NCBI GenBank assembly: GCA_037720595.1
Contig: JBBJLW010000003.1
Coordinates: forward strand, 140,175 to 204,174
Direction: 5' to 3'
DNA: 64,000 nt
Source of the DNA: Gaiellasilicea sp037720595
GTDB lineage: Bacteria; Actinomycetota; Thermoleophilia; Gaiellales; Gaiellaceae
In this document: positions 7,432 through 15,078 of the stretch, one piece after another
How positions within the stretch are numbered: the first letter of the stretch is position 1
Layout of the letters: every line of letters begins with the position of its first letter
Notes under the pieces: model-generated
What the model saw: the letters and a program-made list of their open reading frames with translations, nothing else
Database searches by the model: none
What the model was told of the DNA's origin: nothing
Position numbers and translations under genes: made by a program

Positions 7432-8836
7432 TGCCCTCCATCTGGAGCTGGATCAGCCGGTTCATCTCGACGGCGTACTCGAGCGGCAGCTCCTTCGTGA
7501 TCGGCTCGACGAAGCCGGAGACGATCATCGCGGAGGCCTCGGACTCGGTCAGGCCGCGGCTCATCAGGTAGAAGAGCTGCTCCTCCCCGATCTTGGAGAC
7601 GGTCGCCTCGTGGCCGAGATCGACCTCGCTCTCGTCCACCTGGATGTACGGGTAGGTGTCGGAGCGCGACTCCTCGTCGAGGATCAGCGCATCGCAGACC
7701 ACCTTTGACTTCGCCCCGACGGCGCCCTTCGCGACCTCGAGCAGTCCGCGATAACCGGCCCGGCCGCCGTTCTTCGAGATCGACTTGGAGGTGATCACGG
7801 ACGTGGTCTTGGGCGCGACGTGGACGACCTTGCCGCCCGCGTCCTGGTGCTGGCCCTTGCCCGCGAACGCGATCGAGAGCACCTCCCCGTGGGCGCGCGG
7901 GCCCATCAGCCAGATCGCCGGATACTTCATCGTCAGCTTCGAGCCGAGGTTCCCGTCCACCCACTCCATCGTCGCGTCCTCGTAGGCGATCGCGCGCTTG
8001 GTGACGAGGTTGAAGACGTTGTTCGACCAGTTCTGGATCGTCGTGTAGCGGCAGCGCCCACGCGGCTTGACCACGATCTCGACGACCGCGGAGTGGAGCG
8101 AGTCGGACGAGTAGATCGGCGCGGTGCAGCCCTCGACGTAGTGCACGTAGGCGTCCTCGTCGACGATGATCAGCGTCCGCTCGAACTGGCCCATGTTCTC
8201 CGCGTTGATCCGGAAATAGGCCTGGAGCGGCAGCTCGATCTTGACGCCCGGCGGCACGTAGATGAACGAGCCACCCGACCAGACGGCCGAGTTCAGCGCC
8301 GCGAACTTGTTGTCGTTCTGCGGAATGATCGTGCCGATGTACTGCTTGACCACGTCCTCGTGCTCACGCAGGGCGGTGTCCATGTCGAGGAAGAGCACGC
8401 CCTTCGCCTCGAGGTCGGCCTGGAGCTTGTGGTAGACGACCTCCGATTCGTACTGGGCCCCGACCCCGGCGAGGTACTTCTTCTCCGCCTCGGGGATCCC
8501 GAGCTTGTCCCAGGTGTCGAGGATGTCCGCCGGTAGGTCTTCCCAGTTCTTCGCCTGCTTCTCGGTCGGCTTGATGTAGTAGTAGATGTTGTCGAAGTCG
8601 ATCTCGGCGACATTGCCGCCCCAGGTCGGCAGCGGGCGCGCGAAGAAGTAGTCGAGCGAGCGGTGCCGGAACTTGCGCATCCAGTCGGGCTCCTGCTTGT
8701 GCTCGGCGATCGCCTCGACCACCTCGTGCGAGATCCCGCGACCCGACTTGAAGAAGTAGTTCTCCGCCTCGTCCGAGTTCTTGAAGCCGAACTGGTACTC
8801 GTCGCGAATCCCGCGGACGATCTCCGTTTCGCTCAT
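7421..8836 (-). CDS. sufB: Fe-S cluster assembly scaffold SufB
   Basis: 471 residues, the normal size for SufB. Recognisable segments are IVRGIRDEYQFGFKNSDE at the N-terminus, VYHKLQADLEAKGVLF, FIYVPPGVKIELPLQAYFR, and YTTIQNWSNNVFNLVTKRA. The C-terminal region VDLGHEATVSKIGEEQLFYLMSRG carries the conserved glutamate/histidine positions. A cysteine in VEGCTAPIYS corresponds to the residue implicated in cluster assembly in SufB proteins. It forms the SufBC2D complex with sufC and sufD here. The ATG overlaps the sufC stop by 4 nt. The gene is followed by the three VOC genes rather than by sufD. Confidence 0.97.
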   Translation of the reverse strand: MSETEIVRGIRDEYQFGFKNSDEAENYFFKSGRGISHEVVEAIAEHKQEPDWMRKFRHRSLDYFFARPLPTWGGNVAEIDFDNIYYYIKPTEKQAKNWEDLPADILDTWDKLGIPEAEKKYLAGVGAQYESEVVYHKLQADLEAKGVLFLDMDTALREHEDVVKQYIGTIIPQNDNKFAALNSAVWSGGSFIYVPPGVKIELPLQAYFRINAENMGQFERTLIIVDEDAYVHYVEGCTAPIYSSDSLHSAVVEIVVKPRGRCRYTTIQNWSNNVFNLVTKRAIAYEDATMEWVDGNLGSKLTMKYPAIWLMGPRAHGEVLSIAFAGKGQHQDAGGKVVHVAPKTTSVITSKSISKNGGRAGYRGLLEVAKGAVGAKSKVVCDALILDEESRSDTYPYIQVDESEVDLGHEATVSKIGEEQLFYLMSRGLTESEASAMIVSGFVEPITKELPLEYAVEMNRLIQLQMEGSVG

Positions 8837-9609
8837 GCGGCCACCTCTTCCTTCGGCATGAAGGCATCGTAGCCTTCGGCCTCGAGGCGGTGCGCAAGCT
8901 CCGGGCCCCCGCTCTCGACGATCCGGCCGCCCACGAAGACATGGACGTAGTCGGGCGTCACATAGTTGAGGATTCGCTGGTAATGCGTGATCACGAGCGC
9001 GCCCATCTCCGAGCTGACGAGCTCGTTGACGCCGTTCGCGACGATCCGCAGCGCGTCGATGTCGAGCCCGGAATCGGTCTCGTCGAGAATCGCGATCTTC
9101 GGCTGGAGGAGCGCCATCTGGAGAATCTCGACGCGCTTCTTCTCGCCGCCCGAGAAGCCGTCGTTCAGGTAGCGCGAGGCGAGCTCGCGCGGCACCTTGA
9201 GACGCTCCATCGCGGCGAGGATCTCGGTGCGGAACTCCTTGACCGGGATCGGATCGTCCTGGCCGCCGTTCTTGGCTTTCCGGATCGCGTTGATCGCGCT
9301 CCGGAGGAAGCTCGTGACGGTGACGCCCGGGATCGCATGCGGGTACTGGAAGGCGAGGAAGAGGCCGCGCTGGGCGCGCACGTCAGCGCCCTCCTCGACG
9401 ATGTTCTTGCCGTCGAGCAGGATCTCGCCCGCGGTGACCTCGTACGACGGATGTCCCATCAGCGCGTACGCGAGCGTCGACTTGCCGGAGCCATTAGGGC
9501 CCATGATCGCGTGCTTCTCGTTCAGGTCGACGGAGAGGTCGACGCCCTTCACGATCTCGGTGCCGTCCTCGAGCGCGACGTGCAGATTCTTCAGTTCCAG
9601 GAACGCCAA
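8833..9609 (-). CDS. sufC: Fe-S assembly ATPase SufC
   Basis: 258 residues, an ABC-type ATPase that drives the SufBCD scaffold. Walker A is GPNGSGKST (about 36-44), the signature motif is FSGGEKKR (about 155-162), Walker B is AILDETDSGLD (about 173-183) and the H-loop is ITHYQRI. The SufC-specific acidic ETDSGLD is intact. A TTG at 9609 is preferred because GAGGAG lies nine bases upstream. Another TTG at 9639 would add ten residues and lose that ribosome site. It is the first SUF gene of the transcript and lies 37 bp after the end of the SDR gene. No sufR, sufS or sufU is in the window. Confidence 0.96.
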   Translation of the reverse strand: MAFLELKNLHVALEDGTEIVKGVDLSVDLNEKHAIMGPNGSGKSTLAYALMGHPSYEVTAGEILLDGKNIVEEGADVRAQRGLFLAFQYPHAIPGVTVTSFLRSAINAIRKAKNGGQDDPIPVKEFRTEILAAMERLKVPRELASRYLNDGFSGGEKKRVEILQMALLQPKIAILDETDSGLDIDALRIVANGVNELVSSEMGALVITHYQRILNYVTPDYVHVFVGGRIVESGGPELAHRLEAEGYDAFMPKEEVAA

Positions 9610-9646
9610 AGCTTGTGACTCCTCTTTTCGCAGCGGCAAGCCGGAA

Positions 9647-10660
9647 TCAGCGCCGCTTCGTAACCTTATGGTAGCCGATCACCCCAGCCACGACAGGGGC
9701 CGCCAGGACTGCGATCGAGCCTACCTTGCCGAGCCGAAGCCGGGCCTCGGTCCAGGCGCTCCCCGAGCGCGCCTGCTCGTCGAAACGGCCGTGGGCGCCT
9801 GGGTCACCCGCGATCGTCTCGTAGAGATTGTCCGGCGAGTCGAGCGGCTTCGCCTCGCCGGTCGTCTGTCCCTTCCATCCGTTGCGGAGGAGAACACGGT
9901 CGCCGGCGCGAGGCGAGAGCTTTTGTCCCCAGAGCAGCTTCTGAGAGGCCCACGTCACGGGGAGCTCGCGCTGCGGCCGCTCGCAGCAATGGAGAATCGC
10001 CTCGGCGACGATCTCGGGCTGATAGATCGGGGGCACGGGTTGCGGTTGCAGGCCGAGCTTCTGGCGGCCGCGATCGAACTGCGGTGTGTTGATCCCGCCG
10101 GGGAGGATCAGGCTGATGTCGACGCCGGTGTCGAGCTTCTCCTGCTCGGTTCGCGCCGACTCGAAGAACGCGCGGCCGGCGGCCTTCGAGGCGCAATAGG
10201 CAGCCTGCAGCGGAATCCCGCGGTAGGCGAGGCCGGAGTTGAGGTCGATGAACGTCCCGCGCGTCGCCTTCAGGTGCGGGAGTGCGGCCTTGTACGCGTG
10301 GGCTCGGCCGAGAAAGTTGACGTCCATCACCCGGCGCAGCTCGTCCGCATCGAGTTGCTCTACCTCGGCATAGACCGTCACCATCACCGAAGCGACGAAG
10401 GTATCGATTCGGCCGAACCGCTCGACAGCACGCGCGCAAAGCGACTCGAGGCCGGCCGGGCTCGTCGTATCGGTCGCGACCGCCATCCCGGCGGCCCCCT
10501 CCGCCTCGATCTCGAGGACAGCGGCATCGAGGGCAGGTGCATTCCGGGCTGCCACCACGACATTCGCGCCCCGGCGGGCTGCCGCGCGCGCAGTAGCCCG
10601 CCCGATCCCGCTCGACGCGCCCAACACAACGACGACCTGCTCCGCAAGCCGCTTCTTCAC
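9647..10660 (-). CDS. Classical SDR oxidoreductase with C-terminal membrane anchor
   Basis: 337 residues. Cofactor motif GASSGIGRATA is at about 13-23, the NAG-like strand and DVNFLGRAHAYKAALPHLK follow, and the catalytic YCASK motif is at about 155. After the roughly 250-residue SDR core comes an extension rich in R and W and a hydrophobic helix (VGSIAVLAAPVVAGVIGY) close to the C-terminus, so the enzyme is probably membrane tethered. The GTG at 10660 (VKKRLAEQVVVV) is chosen as the family-typical start. The upstream frame to 10735 would overlap the tatA start. The substrate is unknown. Confidence 0.88.
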   Translation of the reverse strand: MKKRLAEQVVVVLGASSGIGRATARAAARRGANVVVAARNAPALDAAVLEIEAEGAAGMAVATDTTSPAGLESLCARAVERFGRIDTFVASVMVTVYAEVEQLDADELRRVMDVNFLGRAHAYKAALPHLKATRGTFIDLNSGLAYRGIPLQAAYCASKAAGRAFFESARTEQEKLDTGVDISLILPGGINTPQFDRGRQKLGLQPQPVPPIYQPEIVAEAILHCCERPQRELPVTWASQKLLWGQKLSPRAGDRVLLRNGWKGQTTGEAKPLDSPDNLYETIAGDPGAHGRFDEQARSGSAWTEARLRLGKVGSIAVLAAPVVAGVIGYHKVTKRR

Positions 10661-10733
10661 CGGTCGCCCCGCTTCTGCATCGGGCCACCGTGCCCGGGGT
10701 CGGGATTGGACAAACGATGGTAGAGTCATATCC

Positions 10734-11012
10734 ATGCCCTTCGGAATCGGTGTCACGGAGATGGTCATCCTCCTGATCGTCCTGCTCGTCTTCTTCGGCC
10801 CCAAGCGGCTGCCCGAGATGGGCCGTTCGCTCGGCAAGGGGATGCGCGAGTTCAAGGACTCGATCTCCGGCAAGGACGACGACGACGAGCCCGTCCATAA
10901 GCGCTACGCCACCGAGCTTCCGCCCGCCGAGCAGCCGGCGGACCCCGAGTACGTCGATGTCGAGCCGCCCGAGCGTGACCGGGTCACGCGCGAGCGCGAC
11001 ACCATCACCTAG
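10734..11012 (+). CDS. tatA: Twin-arginine translocase subunit TatA/E
   Basis: 92 residues. One N-terminal membrane helix (VTEMVILLIVLLVFFGP) is followed by the conserved FGPKRLPEMGRSLGKGMREFK amphipathic helix and then a long charged tail rich in D and E. This is the pore-forming Tat component. A TAGAGT box lies seven bases before the ATG, so a leaderless transcript is plausible. tatC follows after 11 bp, forming the core translocase together. A distinct tatB is not present here. Likely clients in this window are the ferritin-like proteins just downstream. Confidence 0.96.
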   Translation: MPFGIGVTEMVILLIVLLVFFGPKRLPEMGRSLGKGMREFKDSISGKDDDDEPVHKRYATELPPAEQPADPEYVDVEPPERDRVTRERDTIT

Positions 11013-11023
11013 CTTCCGAGCGC

Positions 11024-11812
11024 ATGATCAAGAAGCGTCTGCCGCGGCGCCTCGGCCACGGCGAGGAAGCAACGCTGGTCGAGCATCTCGGCGAGTTGCG
11101 GACGCGCCTCGTGATCGCACTCTTCGCGATCGTTCCCGCGTTTGCGGTCTCGTTCGCCTTCCACGAGCGACTGATCGACTGGCTGACGCGCCCTCTCCCG
11201 AACGACAAGAGCCTCGTCACGCTGGGTGTCACCGAGCCGTTCACGACCGCGATCAAGGTCAGCCTGGCCGCCGCAGTCGCGATTACGCTGCCGATCCTGC
11301 TCTACCAGCTTTGGTCGTTTCTGGCGCCCGCGATCGAGGAGCACACACAGCGGGTCGTCTCGGTCTTCGCCGTCTTCTCGACGGTGCTGTTCGCCGGCGG
11401 AGTCGCGTTCTCGTACTTCATCGTGCTGCCACGGGCGCTCTCGTTCCTGACGAACTTCGGCGCCGATCAATTCGAGATCGACATCCGCGCGAGCTACTAC
11501 TTCTCGTTCGTGACGGTGACGCTGCTCGCAAGCGGCCTCGCCTTCCAGATGCCGATCTTCATCCTCGCTCTCGTCCGCCTGCGCGTCCTCACTGCGGCGA
11601 AGCTGCGCAAGAACCGCCGCCTCGGCTACGTGCTGATGGTCGTCTTCGCCGTTCTCCTTCCGACCGTGGATCCCGTTTCGCTGGCACTCGAGGTCGCGCC
11701 GCTCCTGGTCCTGTTCGAGACCTCGATCTGGCTCTCGAGCTTCATGGAGAAGCGCTGGGGGCTCGACCCCGCCTCCGACGAGTTCGGCGGCTTCTTTCCC
11801 GACTCCGAGTAA
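11024..11812 (+). CDS. tatC: Sec-independent translocase TatC
   Basis: 262 residues with six predicted membrane helices. Family marks are LVEHLGELRTRLVIALF at the N-terminus, VTEPFTTAIKVSL, and the glutamate-containing LWSFLAPAIEEHTQR segment for signal-peptide recognition. The C-terminal tail SSFMEKRWGLDPASDE is cytoplasmic. TatC recognises RR signal peptides and recruits TatA. It is 11 bp downstream of tatA, and the two form an operon. No terminator is obvious before the 248-bp leader of the next gene. Confidence 0.96.
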   Translation: MIKKRLPRRLGHGEEATLVEHLGELRTRLVIALFAIVPAFAVSFAFHERLIDWLTRPLPNDKSLVTLGVTEPFTTAIKVSLAAAVAITLPILLYQLWSFLAPAIEEHTQRVVSVFAVFSTVLFAGGVAFSYFIVLPRALSFLTNFGADQFEIDIRASYYFSFVTVTLLASGLAFQMPIFILALVRLRVLTAAKLRKNRRLGYVLMVVFAVLLPTVDPVSLALEVAPLLVLFETSIWLSSFMEKRWGLDPASDEFGGFFPDSE

Positions 11813-11940
11813 CGAGTTGGGGGCCGCGGGCGCGCTGTGCGGCTGGCACCGCGAGCAGAGAGAAGCGGCCGCCGCCCCCACGTAGTTCGACAGCGATCGA
11901 AGCGCGGATCGCGTGGACTTGTAAGAAGTGCGTTACGGGT

Positions 11941-12028
11941 CTCGAACCTGATCGAACCGGTTCGAGTTTTCGTTCGAACCAGTGGTCGGACGAGCGTCAC
12001 GGTGGTGCCGTTTCGTCCGAACCGGACG
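11941..12028 (+). promoter_or_regulatory. Cluster of CGAACC elements and two dyads upstream of the ferritin-like genes
   Basis: CGAACC occurs at 11943, 11953, 11975 and 12018 on the plus strand. The intervals are 10, 22 and 43 bp, about one, two and four helical turns. Two inverted repeats are built on it: CTCGAACC (11941-11948) with GGTTCGAG (11959-11966) followed by TTTT, and CGTCC-GAACC-GGACG (12014-12028). GAAC also resembles the -35 box of ECF sigma factors, and CGTC/CGTT strings lie downstream, so an ECF promoter is a competing reading. The region lies between tatC and the first ferritin-like gene and holds no credible ORF. Confidence 0.5.
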
Positions 12029-12060
12029 ACATCTGCTCTTCTCCACGATTAGGAGGCACC

Positions 12061-12666
12061 ATGCAGGAAACCCATGCTGCGGCCGAGACTCGCCGCGGCT
12101 TCATCGGCAAAGCGGCCCTCCTCGGCGGCGGCGCTCTCGCCGCGAGCGGAGTCGGTGCCTTTACCGAAGCCGCCCGCGCCCAGTCGGCCCCGGCAAGCGA
12201 TCTCGCAGTCCTCAACTTCGCGTTGACGCTCGAGTATCTCGAGGCCGAGTTCTACGATCGCGCCCGCCAGGGTGCCTTCGGTCGCCTAAACGCAGGCGTC
12301 CAGCGCTTTGCCGAGGTGGTCTACTCGCACGAGCAGGCACACGTCGACGCGCTCGTCGCGACGATTCCGGCCCTCGGCGGTACCCCCGTCAAGAAGCCGG
12401 CACTGAAGTTCCCGAAGCTCGCACAGCGCTCGTTCGTGCTTACGGCGATCCAGCTCGAGCAGGTCGGCGTCGGCGCCTATGGCGGTGCCTTCCCCTCGCT
12501 CAAGCTGAAGGCCGTGAAGGAAGCCGCGCTCGCGATCCATTCCGTGGAGGCACGTCACGCCGCGTACGCCCGGCTCGTCGCCGGCACGCTGCCGGCCAAC
12601 GTCGCCTTCTTCAGCCCTCTAACCGCGGATCAGGTGCTCAAGCGCGCCGCTCCGTTCTTCGCCTAG
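12061..12666 (+). CDS. Tat-exported ferritin-like domain protein
   Basis: 201 residues. The signal peptide has a twin-arginine motif TRRGFIGKAALLGG and a cleavage region after AARAQS. The mature part is a four-helix ferritin_2/DUF4439-like bundle with candidate di-metal ligands: E in LTLEYLEAEFY, EQAH in SHEQAHVDAL, E in QLEQVGVGAY and ExxH in SVEARHAAY. It probably binds iron outside the membrane. A perfect AGGAGG at 12051-12056 precedes the ATG by four bases. The gene starts a run with a paralogue 10 bp downstream. Its position after tatAC suggests a natural Tat client. Confidence 0.9.
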   Translation: MQETHAAAETRRGFIGKAALLGGGALAASGVGAFTEAARAQSAPASDLAVLNFALTLEYLEAEFYDRARQGAFGRLNAGVQRFAEVVYSHEQAHVDALVATIPALGGTPVKKPALKFPKLAQRSFVLTAIQLEQVGVGAYGGAFPSLKLKAVKEAALAIHSVEARHAAYARLVAGTLPANVAFFSPLTADQVLKRAAPFFA

Positions 12667-12676
12667 GAGACCTGCG

Positions 12677-13333
12677 ATGACTGAGATCTTCGTTCACAAG
12701 GGCATCGAGGTCGAGACCGACACGCCGATCGCCTCCCTCTCGGAGGAGCTCGGGACCTCGCGTGACCTGTTCCTGAAGCGTGCCGCCATCTTCGGCGGCA
12801 GCGTCTTCGCGGCGGCATCCCTCGGGATGGCGCTGCCAGGCAACGCGAAGGCGTCGAAAGCATCGGACGTCGCGATCCTCAACTTCGCGTTGACGCTCGA
12901 GTACCTCGAGGCCACGTTCTACGCGATCGCTGCGACCAAGGGCTTCGGCCCGCGCGTCGGGCGGCTCGCACGGGTGATCCGCGACCACGAGATCGCTCAC
13001 GTCAAGGCGCTCGTCGCGACGATTCCGTCGCTCGGAGGCACGCCGGTGAAGAAGCCGAAGTTCAACTTCCCGCCGTCGCTGTACGCCAACGAGACCACGT
13101 TCCTCCAGACCGCGATGGCGCTCGAGGACACGGGCGTCGGCGCCTACAACGGGGCCGGCCCGGCCCTGACGCTGAAGCCGGTCAAGGAGGCCGCGGCGTC
13201 GATCGTCGCGGTCGAGGCGATGCACGCGTCGTGGGTTCGCGGCGTGGCGGGAACCGCTCCGGCGCCCGCCTCGTTCGACGATCTGCTGACAACGCAGCAG
13301 GTGCTTGCCGCGGCGGGTCCCTTCCTCGCGTAA
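12677..13333 (+). CDS. Ferritin-like domain protein, paralogue of the preceding gene
   Basis: 218 residues, clearly homologous to the upstream protein: ILNFALTLEYLEATFY, RDHEIAHVKALVATIPSLGGTPVKKP, ALEDTGVGAYNGA and AVEAMHASW keep the same E, ExxH and E metal-ligand layout. The N-terminus is longer and its export motif reads TSRDLFLKRAA rather than a true RR pair, followed by a hydrophobic stretch and ALPGNAKAS. It may be a weak Tat substrate, a Sec substrate or membrane anchored. Together the pair could form a heteromeric extracytoplasmic iron or peroxide-handling bundle (inference). Confidence 0.88.
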   Translation: MTEIFVHKGIEVETDTPIASLSEELGTSRDLFLKRAAIFGGSVFAAASLGMALPGNAKASKASDVAILNFALTLEYLEATFYAIAATKGFGPRVGRLARVIRDHEIAHVKALVATIPSLGGTPVKKPKFNFPPSLYANETTFLQTAMALEDTGVGAYNGAGPALTLKPVKEAAASIVAVEAMHASWVRGVAGTAPAPASFDDLLTTQQVLAAAGPFLA

Positions 13334-13765
13334 GTGCTCGACGGAACGATCAAGCGGGCGGCCGGTCTCGGCCGCCCGCTCGTTCTGCGGAGCGCCCGGC
13401 CCGGCGTCCGCCTTCGCGTGACGCCGCTTTCGTTCGTGGATCCGGCCCCCGGCTCGACGTACTTCCAGCCGATCGCGATCAACCGCTTCGTCGCAATTCG
13501 CGTCGAACTGGTCAACGTCGGCTCGGCCCTCTACGTCGATACGACCTCGAACGGCGCTCGCGTCGACGCGGGCAGTCGACTACGGCGCGCCTTGATTCTC
13601 GACGCCGCCGAGCCTGGATTGAGCCGGCCGCAGCTCCGGCCGGGACAGCGCAAGACCGGCTCGCTCAGCTTCGAGATCCCGAAGCGCGCGCGTGTCCAGT
13701 CTTTCCGGCTGACCCTGGACAGCGGCTTCGGACCCGAGACTGGCGTCTGGACCTTCTCTCGCTAG
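13334..13765 (+). CDS. Small beta-sandwich protein, DUF4352-like
   Basis: 143 residues beginning at a GTG directly after the previous stop codon. Alternating strands (RLRVTPLSFVDP, FVAIRVELVNVGSALYV, LSFEIPKRARVQSFRLTLDSGFG) suggest an immunoglobulin-like sandwich, as in DUF4352 telomeric-repeat-binding-like domains usually found on the cell surface. No signal peptide is seen, which would make it cytoplasmic unless the start lies elsewhere. The tight spacing places it in the ferritin-like operon. The family assignment is tentative. Confidence 0.65.
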   Translation: MLDGTIKRAAGLGRPLVLRSARPGVRLRVTPLSFVDPAPGSTYFQPIAINRFVAIRVELVNVGSALYVDTTSNGARVDAGSRLRRALILDAAEPGLSRPQLRPGQRKTGSLSFEIPKRARVQSFRLTLDSGFGPETGVWTFSR

Positions 13766-13776
13766 AGTCCGGCGCC

Positions 13777-15078
13777 GTGAGGCGGGTGCTGTCAGCGGAC
13801 TGGGTGCTGCCCATCGAAGGCGCGCCGATCGAGGACGGCGCCGTGGCGATCGAGGGTGGTCGGATCGCGGCGGTGGGCACCGTTGCCGAGCTCGGGGAGG
13901 GCGCTCGCTTCCCCGGTGCGGCGATCGTCCCAGGGTTCGTCAACGCACACACCCATCTCGAGTACGCGGTCTATGCCGGGTTCGGCGACGGCCAGTCGTT
14001 TGCGCCCTGGCTCGCGATCCACATCGACCGCAAGGCGAGGCTGGAGCGCGGCGAGATGGAGGCGATTGCCCGGCTTGGGGCCGCCGAGTGCCTCGCATCC
14101 GGGATCACGACGGTCGGCGACGCCGCCTTCGCAGGCGCGAGCGCCCACGCCTGCGCGGAGCTCGGTCTTCGGGCGATCGTCCACCTGGAGGTCTTCGGCT
14201 CGGATCCGCGCGACGCGATGCGGCAGTTCGAGGAGAAGCTCGAGTACGCGCGACCCGTGCTCTCCGAGCGCGTCCAGGTCGGGATCTCGCCGCACGCGCC
14301 ATACTCGTGCTCCACCGAGGTCTACGCCGCCTGCCTCGAGCTCGGCGTGCCCGTGATGACGCACTTCAACGAGAGCCAAGACGAGCTCGACTGGCTGGAG
14401 CGAGGCGAGGGGCCGATGCGGCCGGTCGCGGACTTCCTGATCGAGCCCGACGGGCAAACCGGGATCCGCCGGCTCGCTGCCGCAGGTCTCCTGCAGCGCG
14501 GCATCGTCGCCGCTCACTGCGTCAAGCTTGCCGCGGACGAGCTCGAGCTGCTGGCCCTCAACGACGTCGCCGTCGCTCACTGTGCCCGCTCGAATGCGCT
14601 GCTGGGATGCGGCGTTGCCCCGCTGGCGGAGTTCCGAGCTGCGGGTCTGCGGGTGGGTGTCGGCACGGACGGCGTCTCCTCCGTTCCCTCGCACGACTTC
14701 TTCGAGGAGCTCAGGACGGTCGTCGGCGCAACCCGGGCGCGCTCGGAACGGGCGGACGCGTTGTCACCGGCGGAGGCTCTCGAGCTCGCCACCCTCGGGG
14801 GCGCCCGCGCGCTCGGGATCGACGACGAGACGGGCTCGCTCGTCGCAGGAAAGCGCGCCGATCTCGCGGTGATCGGCCTGGCGGAGTCGGCGTATCTACC
14901 ATGGGAGGACCCGGCGGCTGCGGTGGTCTTCGGAGGCGGCCCAGCGCGCATCCTCGCTACCCTCGTCGACGGCGAGGCCCGCTATGAGAAGGGAGGAGAC
15001 GAATGGCACGAGCTGACCGCCGCCGCGGCACGCGCGCGAAGCCGGCTGCTGGGCCACGCCCCCGCCCGCGCGACGTAA
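13777..15078 (+). CDS. Amidohydrolase, MTA/SAH- or aminofutalosine-deaminase-like
   Basis: 433 residues of the metal-dependent amidohydrolase superfamily. Metal ligands are visible in VNAHTHLEY (HxH), HCVK after IVAAHC, and D of VGVGTDGVSS; HFNESQDELDWLERG supplies substrate-side residues. The N-terminal and C-terminal strands form the small beta-sandwich (ending LVAGKRADLAVIGL). Such enzymes deaminate S-adenosylhomocysteine, methylthioadenosine, guanine or aminodeoxyfutalosine; the sequence alone does not choose. The GTG at 13777 is 11 bp after the previous gene, with a second GTG at 13786 possible. Its last 76 nt overlap the next gene. Confidence 0.88.
   Translation: MRRVLSADWVLPIEGAPIEDGAVAIEGGRIAAVGTVAELGEGARFPGAAIVPGFVNAHTHLEYAVYAGFGDGQSFAPWLAIHIDRKARLERGEMEAIARLGAAECLASGITTVGDAAFAGASAHACAELGLRAIVHLEVFGSDPRDAMRQFEEKLEYARPVLSERVQVGISPHAPYSCSTEVYAACLELGVPVMTHFNESQDELDWLERGEGPMRPVADFLIEPDGQTGIRRLAAAGLLQRGIVAAHCVKLAADELELLALNDVAVAHCARSNALLGCGVAPLAEFRAAGLRVGVGTDGVSSVPSHDFFEELRTVVGATRARSERADALSPAEALELATLGGARALGIDDETGSLVAGKRADLAVIGLAESAYLPWEDPAAAVVFGGGPARILATLVDGEARYEKGGDEWHELTAAAARARSRLLGHAPARAT

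Noticed and set aside
7421..9609. Possible sufS/sufU genes in the SUF region
   Set aside because: All coding space is occupied by sufC, sufB, the VOC genes and sufD; no cysteine desulfurase or SufU motifs are found.
11813..12060. tRNA-like look of the GGTTCGAG...TTCGAACC strings
   Set aside because: No acceptor stem or anticodon arm can be assembled around them, and the strings are direct CGAACC repeats instead.
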